This document shows, one piece after another, positions 8,589 through 17,538 of a DNA stretch of 64,000 bases (the first letter of the stretch is position 1; each line of letters opens with the position of its first letter). The DNA lies in contig NZ_JBGUAW010000004.1 of NCBI RefSeq assembly GCF_041821045.1, positions 186,001 to 250,000 of the forward strand, written 5' to 3'. The notes beneath the pieces were generated by a model. That model was not told the DNA's origin and did no database searches. It saw nothing but the letters and a program-made list of their open reading frames with translations. The stretch is from Thiohalorhabdus sp. Cl-TMA. GTDB lineage: Bacteria > Pseudomonadota > Gammaproteobacteria > Thiohalorhabdales > Thiohalorhabdaceae. The position numbers and the translations under genes were made by a program.

Positions 8589-9881
8589 TCAGCGCTGGGC
8601 GTCGCCCCCGGCGTATCGGTTCTCTTCCTCGTCCTCGTAGATCAGCAGCGGATCCCCGCCCTCCTCGATCACGGAGGCGTCGATGACGCACTTCTTGACA
8701 CCGCTCATGGAGGGCAGCTCGTACATGATCTCGAGCATGGCGGACTCCAGGATGGAGCGCAGGCCCCGAGCCCCGGTTCCCCGCTCGATGGCCTTGCGGG
8801 CCACCGCGTGCAAGGCGTCGTCGCGCAGCTCCAGCTCCACGCCGTCCATCTCGAACAGCCGCTCGTACTGCTTCACGAGGGAGTTCTTGGGCTCGGTGAG
8901 GATGGAGATCAGGGCCTCCTCGTCGAGCTCGTCCAGCGTGGCGAGCACCGGCAGCCGGCCCACGAACTCGGGGATCAGGCCGTACTTGATCAGGTCGTCC
9001 GGCTCCACCTTGCGCAGCAGCTCGTCGCGCTTGCCCTTCTCCTCCTCGCTGCGCACCTCGGCGGCGAAGCCGATGCCGCCGGTCTCGCTGCGCCGCCGGA
9101 TCACGTCCTCCAGGCCGTTGAAGGCGCCGCCAGCGATGAAGAGCATATTGGTGGTATCCACCTGCAGGGTCTCCTGCTGGGGATGCTTGCGCCCCCCCTG
9201 CGGCGGCACCGAAGCGGTCGTGCCCTCGATGAGCTTGAGCAGGGCCTGCTGCACCCCCTCGCCCGACACGTCGCGGGTTATGGAGGGGTTCTCCGACTTG
9301 CGGGTGACCTTGTCGATCTCGTCGATGTAGATGATCCCGCGCTGCGCCTTCTCCACGTCGTAGTCGCAGTTCTGGAGGATCTTCTGAATGATGTTCTCCA
9401 CGTCCTCGCCGACGTAGCCCGCCTCCGTGAGGGTAGTGGCGTCGGCGATGGCGAAGGGAACGTTCAGGATCCGGGCCAGCGTCTGCGCGAGCAGCGTCTT
9501 GCCGGAGCCGGTGGGCCCCATGAGGAGGATGTTGCTCTTGGAGAGCTCCACCTCGTCCTCCTGCTCGCGGGACTCCAGCCGCTTGTAGTGGTTGTAGACG
9601 GCCACGGAGAGCACCCGTTTGGCCAGATCCTGGCCCACCACGTAATCATCGAGGGTATCGAAGATCTCCCGCGGCCGGGGCAGACCCTCGAGGCCGGACA
9701 GGGAGGAAGGCTCCTCCTCTTCCTCGGCGGTAATCTCGTTGCAGAGATCCACGCACTCGTCGCAGATGAATACCGACGGGCCCGCGATCAGCTTGCGGAC
9801 CTCGTGCTGACTCTTCCCGCAGAAGGAACAGTAGAGAAGCTGTTCCCCGCCGTTGTTGCGGCCTTCCTTGTCATCGCTCAT
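8589..9881 (-). CDS. clpX: ClpXP protease ATP-binding subunit ClpX
   Basis: 430 aa AAA+ unfoldase that feeds tagged proteins to ClpP. The N-terminal zinc-binding domain has Cys18, Cys21, Cys40 and Cys43. Walker A is GPTGSGKT (122-129), Walker B is IIYIDEIDK, and the pore and sensor motifs are in place. Length is normal for the family. It starts 12 bases after the clpP stop, so the two genes are one transcriptional unit and should share the heat-shock promoter upstream of clpP. Confidence 0.98.
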   Translation of the reverse strand: MSDDKEGRNNGGEQLLYCSFCGKSQHEVRKLIAGPSVFICDECVDLCNEITAEEEEEPSSLSGLEGLPRPREIFDTLDDYVVGQDLAKRVLSVAVYNHYKRLESREQEDEVELSKSNILLMGPTGSGKTLLAQTLARILNVPFAIADATTLTEAGYVGEDVENIIQKILQNCDYDVEKAQRGIIYIDEIDKVTRKSENPSITRDVSGEGVQQALLKLIEGTTASVPPQGGRKHPQQETLQVDTTNMLFIAGGAFNGLEDVIRRRSETGGIGFAAEVRSEEEKGKRDELLRKVEPDDLIKYGLIPEFVGRLPVLATLDELDEEALISILTEPKNSLVKQYERLFEMDGVELELRDDALHAVARKAIERGTGARGLRSILESAMLEIMYELPSMSGVKKCVIDASVIEEGGDPLLIYEDEEENRYAGGDAQR

Positions 9882-9893
9882 CGCTGGATACCT

Positions 9894-10538
9894 TTAGCCG
9901 GTCCCTCCGGAGGGACGATTCTCCAGGACCGAATCAACGAGTCCATAGTCCACCGCTTCGTTGCTCGACATGAAGAAGTCGCGCTCGGTGTCCTCTTGAA
10001 TTCGCTCGTAACTCTGACCCGTGTGCTCCTGCATGATCTTGTTGAGGGTCTCGCGGGTCTTCAGGATCTCGCGGGCGTGGATGTCCACGTCCGTGGCCTG
10101 CCCCTGGAAGCCGCCCAACGGCTGATGGATCATGGCCCGGGAGTGGGGAAGCATATGCCGCTTGCCTTCCGCCCCCGCGGTAAGCAGCAGCGCCCCCATG
10201 CTGGCCGCCTGCCCCACGCAGAGCGTGGAAACGTCGGGCCGGATGAAGCGCATGGTGTCGTAGATGGCCAGGCCGGCCGTCACCGAACCCCCGGGGCTGT
10301 TGATGTAGAGGTAGATATCCTTGTCGGGGTTATCCGCCTCCAGGAACAGGAGCTGGGCCACCACCACATTGGCCATGTGGTCCTCCACCGGGCCCACCAG
10401 AAAGACGATTCGCTCCTTGAGGAGGCGGGAGTAGATGTCATAGGCACGCTCGCCGCGGCCGGTCTGCTCCACGACCATGGGCACGTAGCCCAGCGCCTGT
10501 GTATCGACCGCTCCGTGCTGACTCGGTTCCCAATCCAA
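9894..10538 (-). CDS. clpP: ATP-dependent Clp protease proteolytic subunit
   Basis: 214 aa serine peptidase that assembles as a tetradecamer and works with ClpX. The catalytic Ser is in [10 protein letters not shown] (Ser113), His in [11 protein letters not shown] (His138), and the Asp region is TERDFF. The start is taken as TTG at 10538 with AGGA about 8 bases upstream; this gives the short propeptide before [12 protein letters not shown] seen in the E. coli enzyme. An ATG at 10478 (MVVEQT) would remove it and lacks a ribosome site. Cotranscribed with clpX. Confidence 0.96.
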   Translation of the reverse strand: MDWEPSQHGAVDTQALGYVPMVVEQTGRGERAYDIYSRLLKERIVFLVGPVEDHMANVVVAQLLFLEADNPDKDIYLYINSPGGSVTAGLAIYDTMRFIRPDVSTLCVGQAASMGALLLTAGAEGKRHMLPHSRAMIHQPLGGFQGQATDVDIHAREILKTRETLNKIMQEHTGQSYERIQEDTERDFFMSSNEAVDYGLVDSVLENRPSGGTG

Positions 10539-10588
10539 TTGCGGTGTCCTGGTCTTATCGGTTGTTTGAAGGTATCGGGTAATCCCTT

Positions 10589-10617
10589 AGATGGGGACGA
10601 TGCCCCGGGGTTTCAAG
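10589..10617 (-). promoter_or_regulatory. Sigma-32 heat-shock promoter of clpPX
   Basis: On the minus strand CTTGAAA (10611-10617) and CCCCATCT (10589-10596) are spaced by 14 bases. Both boxes match the RpoH consensus (CTTGAAA-N11-16-CCCCATNT) exactly, about 50 bases before the clpP TTG start. Confidence 0.88.
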
Positions 10618-10647
10618 CTCGGCATCCGTCCCCACCCGGCCCGGGCG

Positions 10648-11991
10648 CTACTGCCCCTCGCCGTCGCCCGATTCCTCGTCCCAGCCCAACAGGGTGCTGA
10701 CGGGCACATTTTCCTCGTTCACCTGGGCATTCTCGACGATCCAATCTATCACCTTGGTTTCGAGCGCTCTACCTTCGACCTCCTGCATCTGCTCCTGGTT
10801 CTGGGCCACGTACTGCATGAACTGGTCCCGCTGGGAGCCGTACTGATCGGCCATGCGCTCGAGCTCTTCCCGGACCTCGTCCTGGGTGGTCTCGATCTCC
10901 TCGGCGCTAGCGATCTCCGGTATGGTCAGGCCGATCTTGACCTGATTGGCGGCGTTCTCCCGGAACTGCTCGCGCATCGCGTCGGAATCCAGGCCGAGGG
11001 TGTCGGGGTCCAGGCCCTGCTGGCGGTACTGGTTCTTCTGCGATTCCACCAGGCGGTCGATCTGGCGCTCCACGAGCTGCTCCGGAACCTGGAAGTCGTT
11101 GGCCTCGCCCAGCTTCTCGAAGATCTGGCGGCGCAGCTCCTCGCGGCCCCGTTCCGAGACCTCCCGCTCCAGGCCTTCGCGGATGTCGGAGCGTAGGGTC
11201 TCCAGGGAGCCGTCCTCCACGCCGAAGCCCTTGATGAACTCCTCGTTCACCTCGGGCAGCGCCTTCTCGCGGACCTGCTTGACGGTCACCTCGAACTGGG
11301 CCGTCTTACCAGCCAGCTCTTCGTTGGGGTAATCCTCCGGGAAGGGTACGTCGATGGTGCGGGTCTCCCCGGCGGAGGCGCCCACCAGGCCCTCCTCCAT
11401 CTCCTTCAGGTGGCGGCCCTCGCCAAGCTCCATGGGATAGTCGGAGGCCTCGCCCCCCTCGAAGGCCTCGCCGTCGATGCGGCCGATGAAGTCCACCACC
11501 ACCTGATCGCCCTCGGCGGCGGCGCGCTCCACCTCCTGGAAGTCGGCGCGCATCTGGCGCAGCCGTTCGATGGTGTCGTCGATATCGGAGTCGGCCACCT
11601 CGGCCGTCTTCTTCTCCAGCTCCAGGCCCTTGTAGCCGGTGGGCTCGATCTCCGGATAGACATCGAAGGTGGCCGTGTAGGAGAAATCCTGCCCCCGCTG
11701 CAGCTCGCCGGGCTGGAGGTCGGGCTGGGCCACGGGGTTCAGGGAGTGCTCCTCCAGCGCGCTGCTGTAGGTCTCGGAGACCAGGGCGTTGAGCACCTCG
11801 CCGTAAACCTCGTCCCGGTACTTGCTCTCCACCACCGACAGGGGGACCTTGCCGGGCCGGAAACCGGGGAGCTTCACGTTCTTGGCGAGCTGGCTCAGGC
11901 GCTGATCGAGCTCCTGGTTCACCCGCTCCGCGGGGACCGTCACGGTTACCTGGCGCTGCAGCCCAGAACCCTCGTTGACCGAAACTTCCAT
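10648..11991 (-). CDS. tig: Trigger factor, ribosome-associated chaperone
   Basis: 447 aa chaperone that binds the ribosome at the polypeptide exit and protects nascent chains. The ribosome-docking signature GFRPGKVP lies near residue 45, followed by an FKBP-type PPIase domain (VVVDFIGRIDGEAFEGGEA) and a long helical C-terminal domain. The acidic tail ends in WDEESGDGEGQ. ATG at 11991 is used because the family begins MEVSVNEGSGLQRQV; the frame runs 20 codons further without support. It is the first gene of the tig-clpP-clpX-lon block; clpP has its own promoter in the 109-base gap. Confidence 0.97.
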   Translation of the reverse strand: MEVSVNEGSGLQRQVTVTVPAERVNQELDQRLSQLAKNVKLPGFRPGKVPLSVVESKYRDEVYGEVLNALVSETYSSALEEHSLNPVAQPDLQPGELQRGQDFSYTATFDVYPEIEPTGYKGLELEKKTAEVADSDIDDTIERLRQMRADFQEVERAAAEGDQVVVDFIGRIDGEAFEGGEASDYPMELGEGRHLKEMEEGLVGASAGETRTIDVPFPEDYPNEELAGKTAQFEVTVKQVREKALPEVNEEFIKGFGVEDGSLETLRSDIREGLEREVSERGREELRRQIFEKLGEANDFQVPEQLVERQIDRLVESQKNQYRQQGLDPDTLGLDSDAMREQFRENAANQVKIGLTIPEIASAEEIETTQDEVREELERMADQYGSQRDQFMQYVAQNQEQMQEVEGRALETKVIDWIVENAQVNEENVPVSTLLGWDEESGDGEGQ

Positions 11992-12180
11992 GTTCTGCCC
12001 CTCGTTCTCTGATTCCTGGTTACAAATCGGGCCGAATACCGGACCCCCCACACCCGCCGCCCCGTGGTCTGCCGCATCGGGAATCGGAGCTGGATCGCAG
12101 CAGTGACGACAACGAACGGGCCCTGTTCACTCCGGGGATTTCAAACGGGATGATTGCAGGAGGGATTTGCGGGTCGCGTT

Positions 12181-12266
<86 letters not shown>

Positions 12267-12336
12267 CGGCGGTCAAGCGAGGCAGGCTACCACATGCCCC
12301 GATACCTGCCTAGACCGCTGGTTTCGCGCGCCGTGC

Positions 12337-12591
12337 TCAAGTCGTGGCTACCGCCGGGGCGAGACGCACGCAGTCGAACAGCGTCACCCCGGCGCTGGGG
12401 ATGCGATCGAACTGGTGGCCGCCCACCCGCGCCCCGGTGCTGTCGAACCAGTGGCCCTCCCGGTCGCGGTAGGCCACCAACCGGCAATAGAAGGCAACCG
12501 CATCGGCATCGCACCACCAGTCCCACTCCGTGGTTTCGGGACATTCGCAGACGATGCGGCAGCCGCAATGGGTCCGGATCACACGTCGCAT
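12337..12591 (-). CDS. Small cysteine-rich hypothetical protein
   Basis: 84 aa, not recognised. A cluster of cysteines near the N-terminus (HCGCRIVCEC, about residues 8-17) and two later ones (CDADAVAFYC) suggest metal binding or a disulfide-rich fold. It is also rich in Trp and Asp (WDWWCD) and has no signal peptide. GGGAGG lies 7 bases before the ATG, which supports translation. It stands alone between tRNA-Leu and a REP-bounded element. Confidence 0.55.
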   Translation of the reverse strand: MRRVIRTHCGCRIVCECPETTEWDWWCDADAVAFYCRLVAYRDREGHWFDSTGARVGGHQFDRIPSAGVTLFDCVRLAPAVATT

Positions 12592-12708
12592 GGGCCGCCC
12601 TCCCGGCTGCCAGGAGCCGCCCCTCCTTCATACCGTGCGGACTCCGGAAACGCAATGGCTCCGGGCATTTTCCGGGGTCGGTCGCGCGGAGCGCCGGGCC
12701 GCATGCCC

Positions 12709-12732
12709 GTGGGAGCGGCCTCCGGCCGCGAC
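12709..12732 (+). repeat. REP element
   Basis: Forward copy with the core GGAGCGGCCTCCGGCCGC; left end of composite element copy 1. Confidence 0.9.
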
Positions 12733-12869
12733 TTGACGCGGTGCAATCGTAAAAAGCATTCCCCGAAGGGCGGGGCGAGGTCGGAGGGCGACTGAAGGGA
12801 AGTCGGAAGGACAGGGTCCCCTTGGAGCCCGGAGGCCTCGCCCCGCCCTTCGGGCCCACCGGCACCTCT

Positions 12870-12893
12870 GTCGCGGCCGGAGGCCGCTCCCAC
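12870..12893 (-). repeat. REP element
   Basis: Inverse copy; right end of composite element copy 1. Confidence 0.9.
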
Positions 12894-12925
12894 GGCGTGT
12901 TTCTCCGGCCCGGGGCGCCGCCTCC

Positions 12926-13879
12926 TCAGGCCCCGCGGGCCCGGCCGCTCCGCAGCCCGGCTTCCCCGCCGGGCGCCCGCCGCGACCAGTAGGCCGCCAG
13001 CGCCGAGCCCGACAGGTTGTGCCAGACGCTGAAAACCGCGCCGGGAAGGGCCGCCGCGGCGGGCAGGTACTTGGCCGCCAGGGCCACGCCGAGCCCGGAG
13101 TTCTGCATGCCCACCTCGATGGCCAGGGTGCGGGCGCGGCGCGCGTCGAGCCCCAGCAGCCGGGCGGCCCCGTACCCCGCCCCCAGGCCGATGCCGTTGT
13201 GCAGCACCACCGCCGCCACCAGGGCGGGGGCCAGCCCGGCGAGGGTGGCACGGTTCAGCGCCACCACGATGGCGATGATGAGGACAATGGCCGCCACCGA
13301 AACCGCCGGGAACACCCGCTTCAGCCCGTGCAGGCGCCCGCCGGCCAGGACGTTCGCCGCCACGCCCAGGGCCACGGGCACCAGCACCACCTCGGCGATG
13401 GTGACCAGCATGCTGCCCACCGGCACGGGCACGGTGCGGCCCACGTAAAGCCAGGTGAGCGCGGGGGTCAGGAGCACGGCCAGCAGGGTGGATACGGCGG
13501 TGAGGGTGATGGAGAGGGCCACGTCGCCCCGCCCCAGGTAGCAGATGACGTTGGAGGCGGTGCCGCCGGGGCAGCTCCCCACCAGCACCATGCCCGCCAC
13601 CAGCGCCGGCGGCAGGTCCAGGAGCCGCCCCGCGGCGAAGGCGGCGGCGGGCATGATGCCGTACTGGAGCACCACCCCCAGCCCCACCATACCGGGCCGG
13701 CGCAGCACCTCGGCGAAATTGGCCGGTGTCAGGGTCATGCCCATGCCGAACATGACCAAGCCCAGAAGCGGCAGGATGGCCGGACTGGCGGGCGCGAAGG
13801 CCCCGGGCGCGGCGTAGGCGGCCACCGCGCCCACCAGGGCCCACAGCGGGAACAGCCCCGTCACGGCGCGCAGGATCAT
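12926..13879 (-). CDS. Bile acid:sodium symporter family (BASS) transporter
   Basis: 317 aa inner-membrane protein with about ten hydrophobic segments. BASS family hallmarks are present: GLVMFGMGMTLTPANF near the N-terminus, VGSCPGGTASNVICYLGRGD in the middle and IEVGMQNSGLGVALA late. Probably a Na+-coupled carrier of an organic anion; BASS members carry pyruvate, pantothenate, ketopantoate or bile acids and the substrate cannot be told here. ATG at 13879 has GGAGGGG upstream. It overlaps the kinase gene by four bases (ATGA), so translation of the two is coupled and their roles are probably linked. Confidence 0.9.
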   Translation of the reverse strand: MILRAVTGLFPLWALVGAVAAYAAPGAFAPASPAILPLLGLVMFGMGMTLTPANFAEVLRRPGMVGLGVVLQYGIMPAAAFAAGRLLDLPPALVAGMVLVGSCPGGTASNVICYLGRGDVALSITLTAVSTLLAVLLTPALTWLYVGRTVPVPVGSMLVTIAEVVLVPVALGVAANVLAGGRLHGLKRVFPAVSVAAIVLIIAIVVALNRATLAGLAPALVAAVVLHNGIGLGAGYGAARLLGLDARRARTLAIEVGMQNSGLGVALAAKYLPAAAALPGAVFSVWHNLSGSALAAYWSRRAPGGEAGLRSGRARGA

Positions 13880-14757
13880 GCCGGCCCCTCCGCCAGGCCG
13901 CCCAGGCCCTCCTGGCCGCACTTGCGCCCCGCCAGCCGCACCGCGGCCTCCAGCGCCTCGTCCAGGGACCGGCCGCGCGCCATGGCGTCGATGAGTCCGG
14001 CGTTGAAGGTATCCCCGGCCCCCACCGTATCCACCACCCGGGCGGGCGGATGCGCCGGGCGATGGTGGAGGCGGCCGGCGTTATCCAGCGCCATCGCCCC
14101 CTCGGCGCCCCAGGTGCACACCTTGAGCCCCGGAACCGCCGCCGGGTCCAGGCTCCGCAGGAAGGCCTCCGGCCCCGCATGCCCCTGGCGGCGGGCATAG
14201 TCCCCCGAGAACAGCAGCACGTCGGGGTCGTGCAGGCAGTGCGCCAGACCGTCGCGGGCCTTCTCCACCTCCAGGGAGATCCAGGCCCGCGGGTTGTGGC
14301 GGCGCACGTGGCGGATCATCCGTAGCACATCGGACGTGTTGGGCCGCGCCTCCACGTGCACCCACCGGTACGGGGTCACGTCCAGCGCCTCGAAGGTCGC
14401 CGCGTCCAGCTCCGGCAGGTCCCGGCAGTGGATGATGGTGCGGCTGCCGTTGGCCCGGCTCAGGGTGATGTAGCTGGTGGGCGACTTGCCCGCCGGCAGA
14501 CCCCGGGCCGGATCCGTGCGCACGCCGCAGGCCTCCAGATCGGCGACGATGCGCCGGCCGTCCGGCTCGTCGGCCCACACCCCGGACCAGGCGCACCGGT
14601 GGCCGAGCTGGGCGAGAACCGCCAGCGTGTTGGCCACGTTGCCGCCGAGCCGCACCCGCTGGTGCTCGGCGCGCACCTCGCTGTCCTCCTCCGGATAGGC
14701 GGCCACCACGTTGACTATGTCCAGGGTGGCGCCGCCCACGCCCAGGATCTCGGCCAT
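13876..14757 (-). CDS. PfkB-family carbohydrate kinase
   Basis: 293 aa ribokinase-fold sugar or nucleoside kinase. It shows the N-terminal substrate region (GGNVANTLAVLAQLG) and the C-terminal PfkB signature VVDTVGAGDTFNAGL with the catalytic Asp and anion hole. Overall it resembles the ketohexokinase-like branch, but the substrate is not certain. ATG at 14757 is chosen for AAGGAGG 6 bases upstream. The stop overlaps the start of the BASS transporter, which suggests uptake and phosphorylation of, or exchange linked to, one metabolite (inference). Confidence 0.88.
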   Translation of the reverse strand: MAEILGVGGATLDIVNVVAAYPEEDSEVRAEHQRVRLGGNVANTLAVLAQLGHRCAWSGVWADEPDGRRIVADLEACGVRTDPARGLPAGKSPTSYITLSRANGSRTIIHCRDLPELDAATFEALDVTPYRWVHVEARPNTSDVLRMIRHVRRHNPRAWISLEVEKARDGLAHCLHDPDVLLFSGDYARRQGHAGPEAFLRSLDPAAVPGLKVCTWGAEGAMALDNAGRLHHRPAHPPARVVDTVGAGDTFNAGLIDAMARGRSLDEALEAAVRLAGRKCGQEGLGGLAEGPA

Positions 14758-14773
14758 TCCTGCCTCCTTATCC

Positions 14774-14797
14774 GTCGCGGCCGGAGGCCGCTCCCAC
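14774..14797 (-). repeat. REP element
   Basis: Inverse copy just upstream of the kinase gene; forms an inverted pair with 14825-14848. Confidence 0.9.
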
Positions 14798-14824
14798 AGG
14801 GGCCCTACCGTTGGCGCCTGGTTT

Positions 14825-14848
14825 GTGGGAGCGGCCTCCGGCCGCGAC
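14825..14848 (+). repeat. REP element
   Basis: Forward copy, inverted pair with 14774-14797. Confidence 0.9.
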
Positions 14849-15016
14849 ACCAAAATCCGGCAACCCCCGGCACGAAATGCCCCCGCCGGAGTGTACCGCG
14901 TCATGGGACACCGGGCAGTCCCGGGACGGCCTGTCCCGGAGACACGGGACATCCCCCCCTGGCCAGCAACGGCTCGACCGCTATACTGCCGGGGTGAATA
15001 CCATTGGGGAGCAGGC

Positions 15017-17248
15017 ATGATCCGGGGCAAGCTGAAGGCGCACTACATTCCCATCCTCCTGGGCGCGGCCCTGGTCGTCCTGACCCTCTGGGCCCAGCAG
15101 ACCAATGCTCCGGTGGTCCAGGACCTGCGCAAGCGTCTCGAAGGGGTGGCCTACGACCTGCGCTTCCGCGTCACCCTGCCCTTCTCCACGGAGAAACGGG
15201 AGCCGGTGGCCATCGTGGACATCGACGAGAAGTCCCTGGACGCCGAAGGGCGCTGGCCCTGGCCCCGCGACAAGGTGGCGCAGCTCGTCGACCGCCTGTT
15301 CGAGGCCGGCGCCGTGGTGGTGGGCATGGACATGGTCTTCGCCGAGCCGCAGCGCAATCTGGCCGCCACCACGGCCCGCCACCTGGAGCAGGCGCCCGGC
15401 GTGGACCCCTCGGCGGAGGTGCTCGCCACCCTGTCCGCCGCCGCCCCCGCCCTGGACGACGACCGCGCCCTGGCGCGCGCCCTGGACGGCCACGACGTGG
15501 TGATGGGCTACATGCTGAGCCGCGAGGGCCCCAAGAAGGGCGCCCTGGGACCGCCGCTCCCCACCGCCGAGCTCCAGGGCCCCGAGGGCACCTCCATCCA
15601 GGTCATGGACCACCACCTGGGCAACCTGCCCATGCTGCAGGAGGCCGCCGCCTCCGGCGGCTTCTTCTCCATCTTCCCGGATCGCGACGGCATCCTGCGC
15701 CGCTACCACCTGATCCTGGCCCATAATGACACCCTGTACCCGTCGCTGGCACTGGAGATGGCGCGCCTCTACCTCCTGGCCGAGCGGGTGCGGGTGGTGA
15801 CCGCCCCGGTGGGCGAGGTGCAGACCGTGGACCACCTCGACATGGGCGGCCTGCGCATCCCCACCGGGGGCCACGGCGACGTGCTGGTGCCCTACCGCGG
15901 CGCGGCGGGCAGCTTCCCCTACATCTCCGCCACCGACGTACTCTCCGGGGAGGTGAGCGCCGACAAGCTGGCCGGCAAGCTGGTGCTCATCGGCACCACG
16001 GCGCGCGGCCTCTACGACCTGCGGGCCACCCCGGTACAGAGCGTCTACCCCGGCGTGGAGGTGCACGCCAACGTCCTGCGCGGCCTGCTGAACCGCTCGT
16101 TCCCGCGCAGCCCCGCCTGGGCCGAGGGCGCCAACTTCATCTTCATGCTGGTCATGGGCCTGCTGCTGGCGGTGGCGCTGCCCCTGCTGCGCCCCCTGAC
16201 CCTCTCCCTGCTCACCGGCGCCCTGGGCCTCGCCCTGGTGGCCGGCAACGTGCTGGTGTGGAGCCAGTGGCACTGGGTCATTCCCATCGCCCTGCCGCTG
16301 TTCCTGGTGCTCGGGCTGGGCACCCTGAACATGGCCTACGGCTTCCTGTTCGCCGAGCGCGGCCGGCGGCGCCTCAAGGACATGTTCGGCCAGTACGTGC
16401 CGCCGGAGCTGGTGGACGAGATGACCCAGGACCCGGAAAGCGCCTCCAGCATGGAAGGCGAGCGCCGGGACATGACCGTGCTGTTCGCCGACATCCGCGG
16501 CTTCACGGCCATCTCCGAGCAGCTCTCCGCCGCCGAGCTCAAGGACCTCCTCAACCGCTTCTTCACGCCCATGACGCGGGTGATCTTCGAGCACCGCGGC
16601 ACCATCGACAAGTACGTGGGCGACATGATCATGGCCTTCTGGGGCGCGCCGCTGGAGGACCCCGAGCACGCCCGCAACGGCGTCAAGGCGGCCCTGGCCA
16701 TGCGCGGCGAGGCCGAGCGCCTGCGCTTCCAGTTCCAAAAGGAGGGACTGCCCGACGTGGACATCGGCGTGGGCCTCAACTCCGGCGCCATGAACGTGGG
16801 CAACATGGGCTCCGAGTACCGGCGCAGCTACACCGTACTCGGCGACGCCGTGAACCTGGGCTCCCGCCTGGAGGGGCTTACCAAGCACTACGGCGCGTCG
16901 ATCGTGGTCAGCGACGTGACCCGGGAGGGCCTGGAGGACGAGATCCTGTTCCGGCGCCTGGACCGGGTGCAGGTGAAGGGCCGCGACGAGCCCCTGACCA
17001 TCTTCGAGCCGCTCTGCCCGCGCGAGGAGGCCAGCGCCGAGCTGCTGGCGGAGGTGGACAAGCTCGAGCAGGCACTTTCAGCTTACTGGCGGCGGGAGTG
17101 GGCAGAGGCCGAGGAGCTGTTCACCGAGCTGTCCCGGGCCAAGCCCGACGAGCGCCTCTACGAGCTCTACCTGGAGCGCATCGAAAGCATCGACCCCACC
17201 CGGATGCCGGCGGATTGGGACGGGGTGTACCGGCACGAGAGCAAGTAG
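15017..17248 (+). CDS. CHASE2-domain class III adenylate cyclase
   Basis: 743 aa inner-membrane sensor enzyme making cAMP from ATP. Order: one TM helix (about 10-26), periplasmic CHASE2 domain (about 30-370; VAIVDIDEKSLDAEGRWPWPR is its usual opening), a bundle of hydrophobic helices (about 375-445), then the class III cyclase domain. The metal-binding Asp492 is in FADIRGF and Asp536 in KYVGDMIMAF; LGDAVNLGSRLEGL follows. ATG at 15017 is chosen for GGGGAG upstream and the TM start; TATACT at 14982-14987 may be its -10. It faces the minus-strand operon holding a phosphodiesterase and FecR proteins and is a plausible cAMP source for it. Confidence 0.93.
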   Translation: MIRGKLKAHYIPILLGAALVVLTLWAQQTNAPVVQDLRKRLEGVAYDLRFRVTLPFSTEKREPVAIVDIDEKSLDAEGRWPWPRDKVAQLVDRLFEAGAVVVGMDMVFAEPQRNLAATTARHLEQAPGVDPSAEVLATLSAAAPALDDDRALARALDGHDVVMGYMLSREGPKKGALGPPLPTAELQGPEGTSIQVMDHHLGNLPMLQEAAASGGFFSIFPDRDGILRRYHLILAHNDTLYPSLALEMARLYLLAERVRVVTAPVGEVQTVDHLDMGGLRIPTGGHGDVLVPYRGAAGSFPYISATDVLSGEVSADKLAGKLVLIGTTARGLYDLRATPVQSVYPGVEVHANVLRGLLNRSFPRSPAWAEGANFIFMLVMGLLLAVALPLLRPLTLSLLTGALGLALVAGNVLVWSQWHWVIPIALPLFLVLGLGTLNMAYGFLFAERGRRRLKDMFGQYVPPELVDEMTQDPESASSMEGERRDMTVLFADIRGFTAISEQLSAAELKDLLNRFFTPMTRVIFEHRGTIDKYVGDMIMAFWGAPLEDPEHARNGVKAALAMRGEAERLRFQFQKEGLPDVDIGVGLNSGAMNVGNMGSEYRRSYTVLGDAVNLGSRLEGLTKHYGASIVVSDVTREGLEDEILFRRLDRVQVKGRDEPLTIFEPLCPREEASAELLAEVDKLEQALSAYWRREWAEAEELFTELSRAKPDERLYELYLERIESIDPTRMPADWDGVYRHESK

Positions 17249-17271
17249 GCGTCGAGACGGATTTCCGGGTC

Positions 17272-17295
17272 GTCGCGGCCGGAGGCCGCTCCCAC
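17272..17295 (-). repeat. REP element
   Basis: Inverse copy directly after the cyclase gene; left end of the array. Confidence 0.9.
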
Positions 17296-17433
17296 AACGG
17301 CCCTTCCGGCCCGGGAGCCGGGTCCAGGGGCTTTGTAGCGACCGGCAATGGCGCCTGCGGAAACGACAGCCCGGTTTGGTTTGCCCGGCTGGAGAGCGCT
17401 CCACAGAACGCGCTCCCGGCCCGAAAGGCACTT

Positions 17434-17457
17434 GTAGGAGCGGCCTCCGGCCGCGAC
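17434..17457 (+). repeat. REP element
   Basis: Forward copy inside the left array. Confidence 0.9.
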
Positions 17458-17512
17458 AAAACCTCGGCCCTACGCCCCAAAACCCAGGCCATCCCCATCC
17501 GAAAAGGGCCCC

Positions 17513-17536
17513 GTGGGAGCGGCCTCCGGCCGCGAC
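17513..17536 (+). repeat. REP element
   Basis: Forward copy ending 2 bases from the RAYT stop codon. Confidence 0.9.
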
Positions 17537-17538
17537 TT

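Larger units (their letters stand above)
12709..12893 (+). repeat. REP-bounded ~185 bp element, copy 1
   Basis: Bounded by a REP in forward (12709-12732) and one in inverse orientation (12870-12893). Inside, a 19-base perfect inverted repeat (12762-12780 with 12836-12854) encloses a core of 55 bases. Nearly the same sequence occurs at 29782-29964 and, in opposite orientation and more diverged, at 27857-28040. No open frame is conserved between copies; it resembles a MITE or BIME-type element. Confidence 0.8.
17272..17536 (+). repeat. REP array, left copy flanking the RAYT gene
   Basis: 265 bases with REPs at 17272-17295 (inverse), 17434-17457 and 17513-17536 (forward) and a degenerate one near 17383-17404. 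The whole stretch is repeated in direct orientation at 18071-18330 on the other side of the transposase gene. Confidence 0.88.

Noticed and set aside
6483-10700. Very long plus-strand open frame opposite lon, clpX and clpP
   Set aside because: It is antisense to three certain genes; GC-rich codon structure leaves the opposite strand open. The translation is Leu/His/Gly-rich without any domain.
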